Assembly: GCF_001399755.1 (NCBI RefSeq)
Contig: NZ_LJCP01000014.1
Span: 186,001-250,000 of the forward strand
Reading direction: 5' to 3'
Origin: Thiohalorhabdus denitrificans
Lineage (GTDB): Bacteria; Pseudomonadota; Gammaproteobacteria; Thiohalorhabdales; Thiohalorhabdaceae
DNA length: 64,000 nt
Program-made: the position numbers and the translations under genes
In this document: piece by piece, positions 63,623 through 64,000 of the stretch
How the letters are laid out: every line of letters begins with the position of its first letter
How positions within the stretch are numbered: position 1 is the first letter of the stretch
The notes under the pieces: model-generated
Seen by the model: only the letters and a program-made list of their open reading frames with translations
The model's database searches: none
Told to the model about the DNA's origin: nothing

Positions 63623-64000
63623 TCACCCCTCCACTTTCACCACATCCCCGGGGCCGATCTCCCCGGGTTGCAGCACCCCCAGACACACCCCGCTGTGGCC
63701 GCGCAGGGCCCGGGCCATCCCCGGCTCGGTGAGCTGCTCCAGGTGGCCGCAGGGAGGACGGGCGCCCTGAAGCGCGAACAGGGCCGTGCCGATCCGCAGC
63801 CGCCCCGCCTCCAGATCACGCCCGCGCAGGCCGCGTACCACCAGATTGCGGCGGTGCTCACCGAGCCCCAGGGAGAGCCCCGTGCGACGCTGGATACGCT
63901 CCAGGTCCTCGGCGCGGATCAGGGTAACCGGGCAGGCATCGGTGGCCCGCCAATACCCCTGCCCCGTGGCGTAGCGGTCCCCCGCCAGGCCGGAGCCCCC
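63623..64000 (-). CDS. MOSC domain protein, N-terminus outside the window
   Basis: The frame is open to the right edge, giving the last 125 residues. GLAGDRYATGQGYW, TLIRAEDLERIQRRTGLSLG, HRRNLVVRGLR and the conserved Cys in GARPPCGHLEQL are features of the MOSC fold (molybdenum cofactor sulfurase C-terminal / YiiM-like). These proteins bind or transfer molybdenum-cofactor sulfur or act on N-hydroxylated compounds. The stop lies 85 bp before the phosphoglycerate mutase start, so the two may share a promoter. Confidence 0.85.
   Translation of the reverse strand, partial: GGSGLAGDRYATGQGYWRATDACPVTLIRAEDLERIQRRTGLSLGLGEHRRNLVVRGLRGRDLEAGRLRIGTALFALQGARPPCGHLEQLTEPGMARALRGHSGVCLGVLQPGEIGPGDVVKVEG

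Overview
The window is a chromosomal segment of a GC-rich, Gram-negative gammaproteobacterium. Evidence for this includes LPS-core genes (waaA, hldE), BamD, outer-membrane porin and lipoprotein genes, and a tig-clpP-clpX-lon-hupB-ppiD-fabI-ABC-mltD block that I recall from Pseudomonas. A glycine/sarcosine N-methyltransferase of the betaine-synthesis type points to a halophile; a Thiohalorhabdus-like sulfur oxidiser would fit, but that is inference. No phage, CRISPR array, plasmid functions or rRNA were seen.

Layout. (1) 1-16.2 kb: envelope glycan locus. A lipoprotein, waaA and hldE run leftward. An asparagine-synthase-type amidotransferase starts a rightward run with four sulfotransferase-like genes, an O-antigen ligase/polymerase, a family-9 and four family-4 glycosyltransferases. 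From about 6.43 to 12.1 kb the DNA turns AT-rich, and the left edge falls inside a sulfotransferase gene. This suggests an exchanged serotype-like island encoding a sulfated surface polysaccharide. (2) 16.2-21.2 kb: phosphate-selective-type porin, exported metallo-beta-lactamase-fold hydrolase, a REP-associated tyrosine transposase (RAYT) among REP repeats, and CstA. (3) 21.2-24.5 kb: tRNA-Gln, DUF2062 and UPF0114 membrane proteins, tRNA-Ala, gltX. (4) 24.6-40.8 kb: MltD, an ABC peptide-importer cassette without ATPases, FabI, the methyltransferase, a PpiD-like chaperone apparently lacking its parvulin domain, tRNA-Asp, tRNA-Val, HU, Lon, ClpX, ClpP, trigger factor, a 268-bp nested palindrome and tRNA-Leu. 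(5) 40.8-51.6 kb: small genes, a PfkB kinase/BASS transporter pair, a CHASE2 protein with a degenerate cyclase domain, CrcB/DUF190, RluD/PgeF, BamD, nitroreductase and PII. (6) 51.6-64 kb: NadE, a TCA cluster (icd, mdh, sucC, sucD), an M32 carboxypeptidase, a Lon-N-domain protein, a 35-codon membrane peptide, an ArsC-family reductase, phosphoglycerate mutase and a MOSC protein cut by the window edge.

REP elements of at least four stem types sharing the GTRGGAGC head and GCGA tail occur in seven intergenic places. One RAYT gene sits between two of the clusters and is the likely source. Several tRNA and HU promoters are near-consensus, and hairpin terminators close many units.

The least explained features are the sulfotransferase-rich glycan island with its mid-gene composition switch, the nested palindrome abutting tRNA-Leu, the pseudo-cyclase, the parvulin-less PpiD, and a CTGTAC inverted repeat upstream of the betaine-type methyltransferase.
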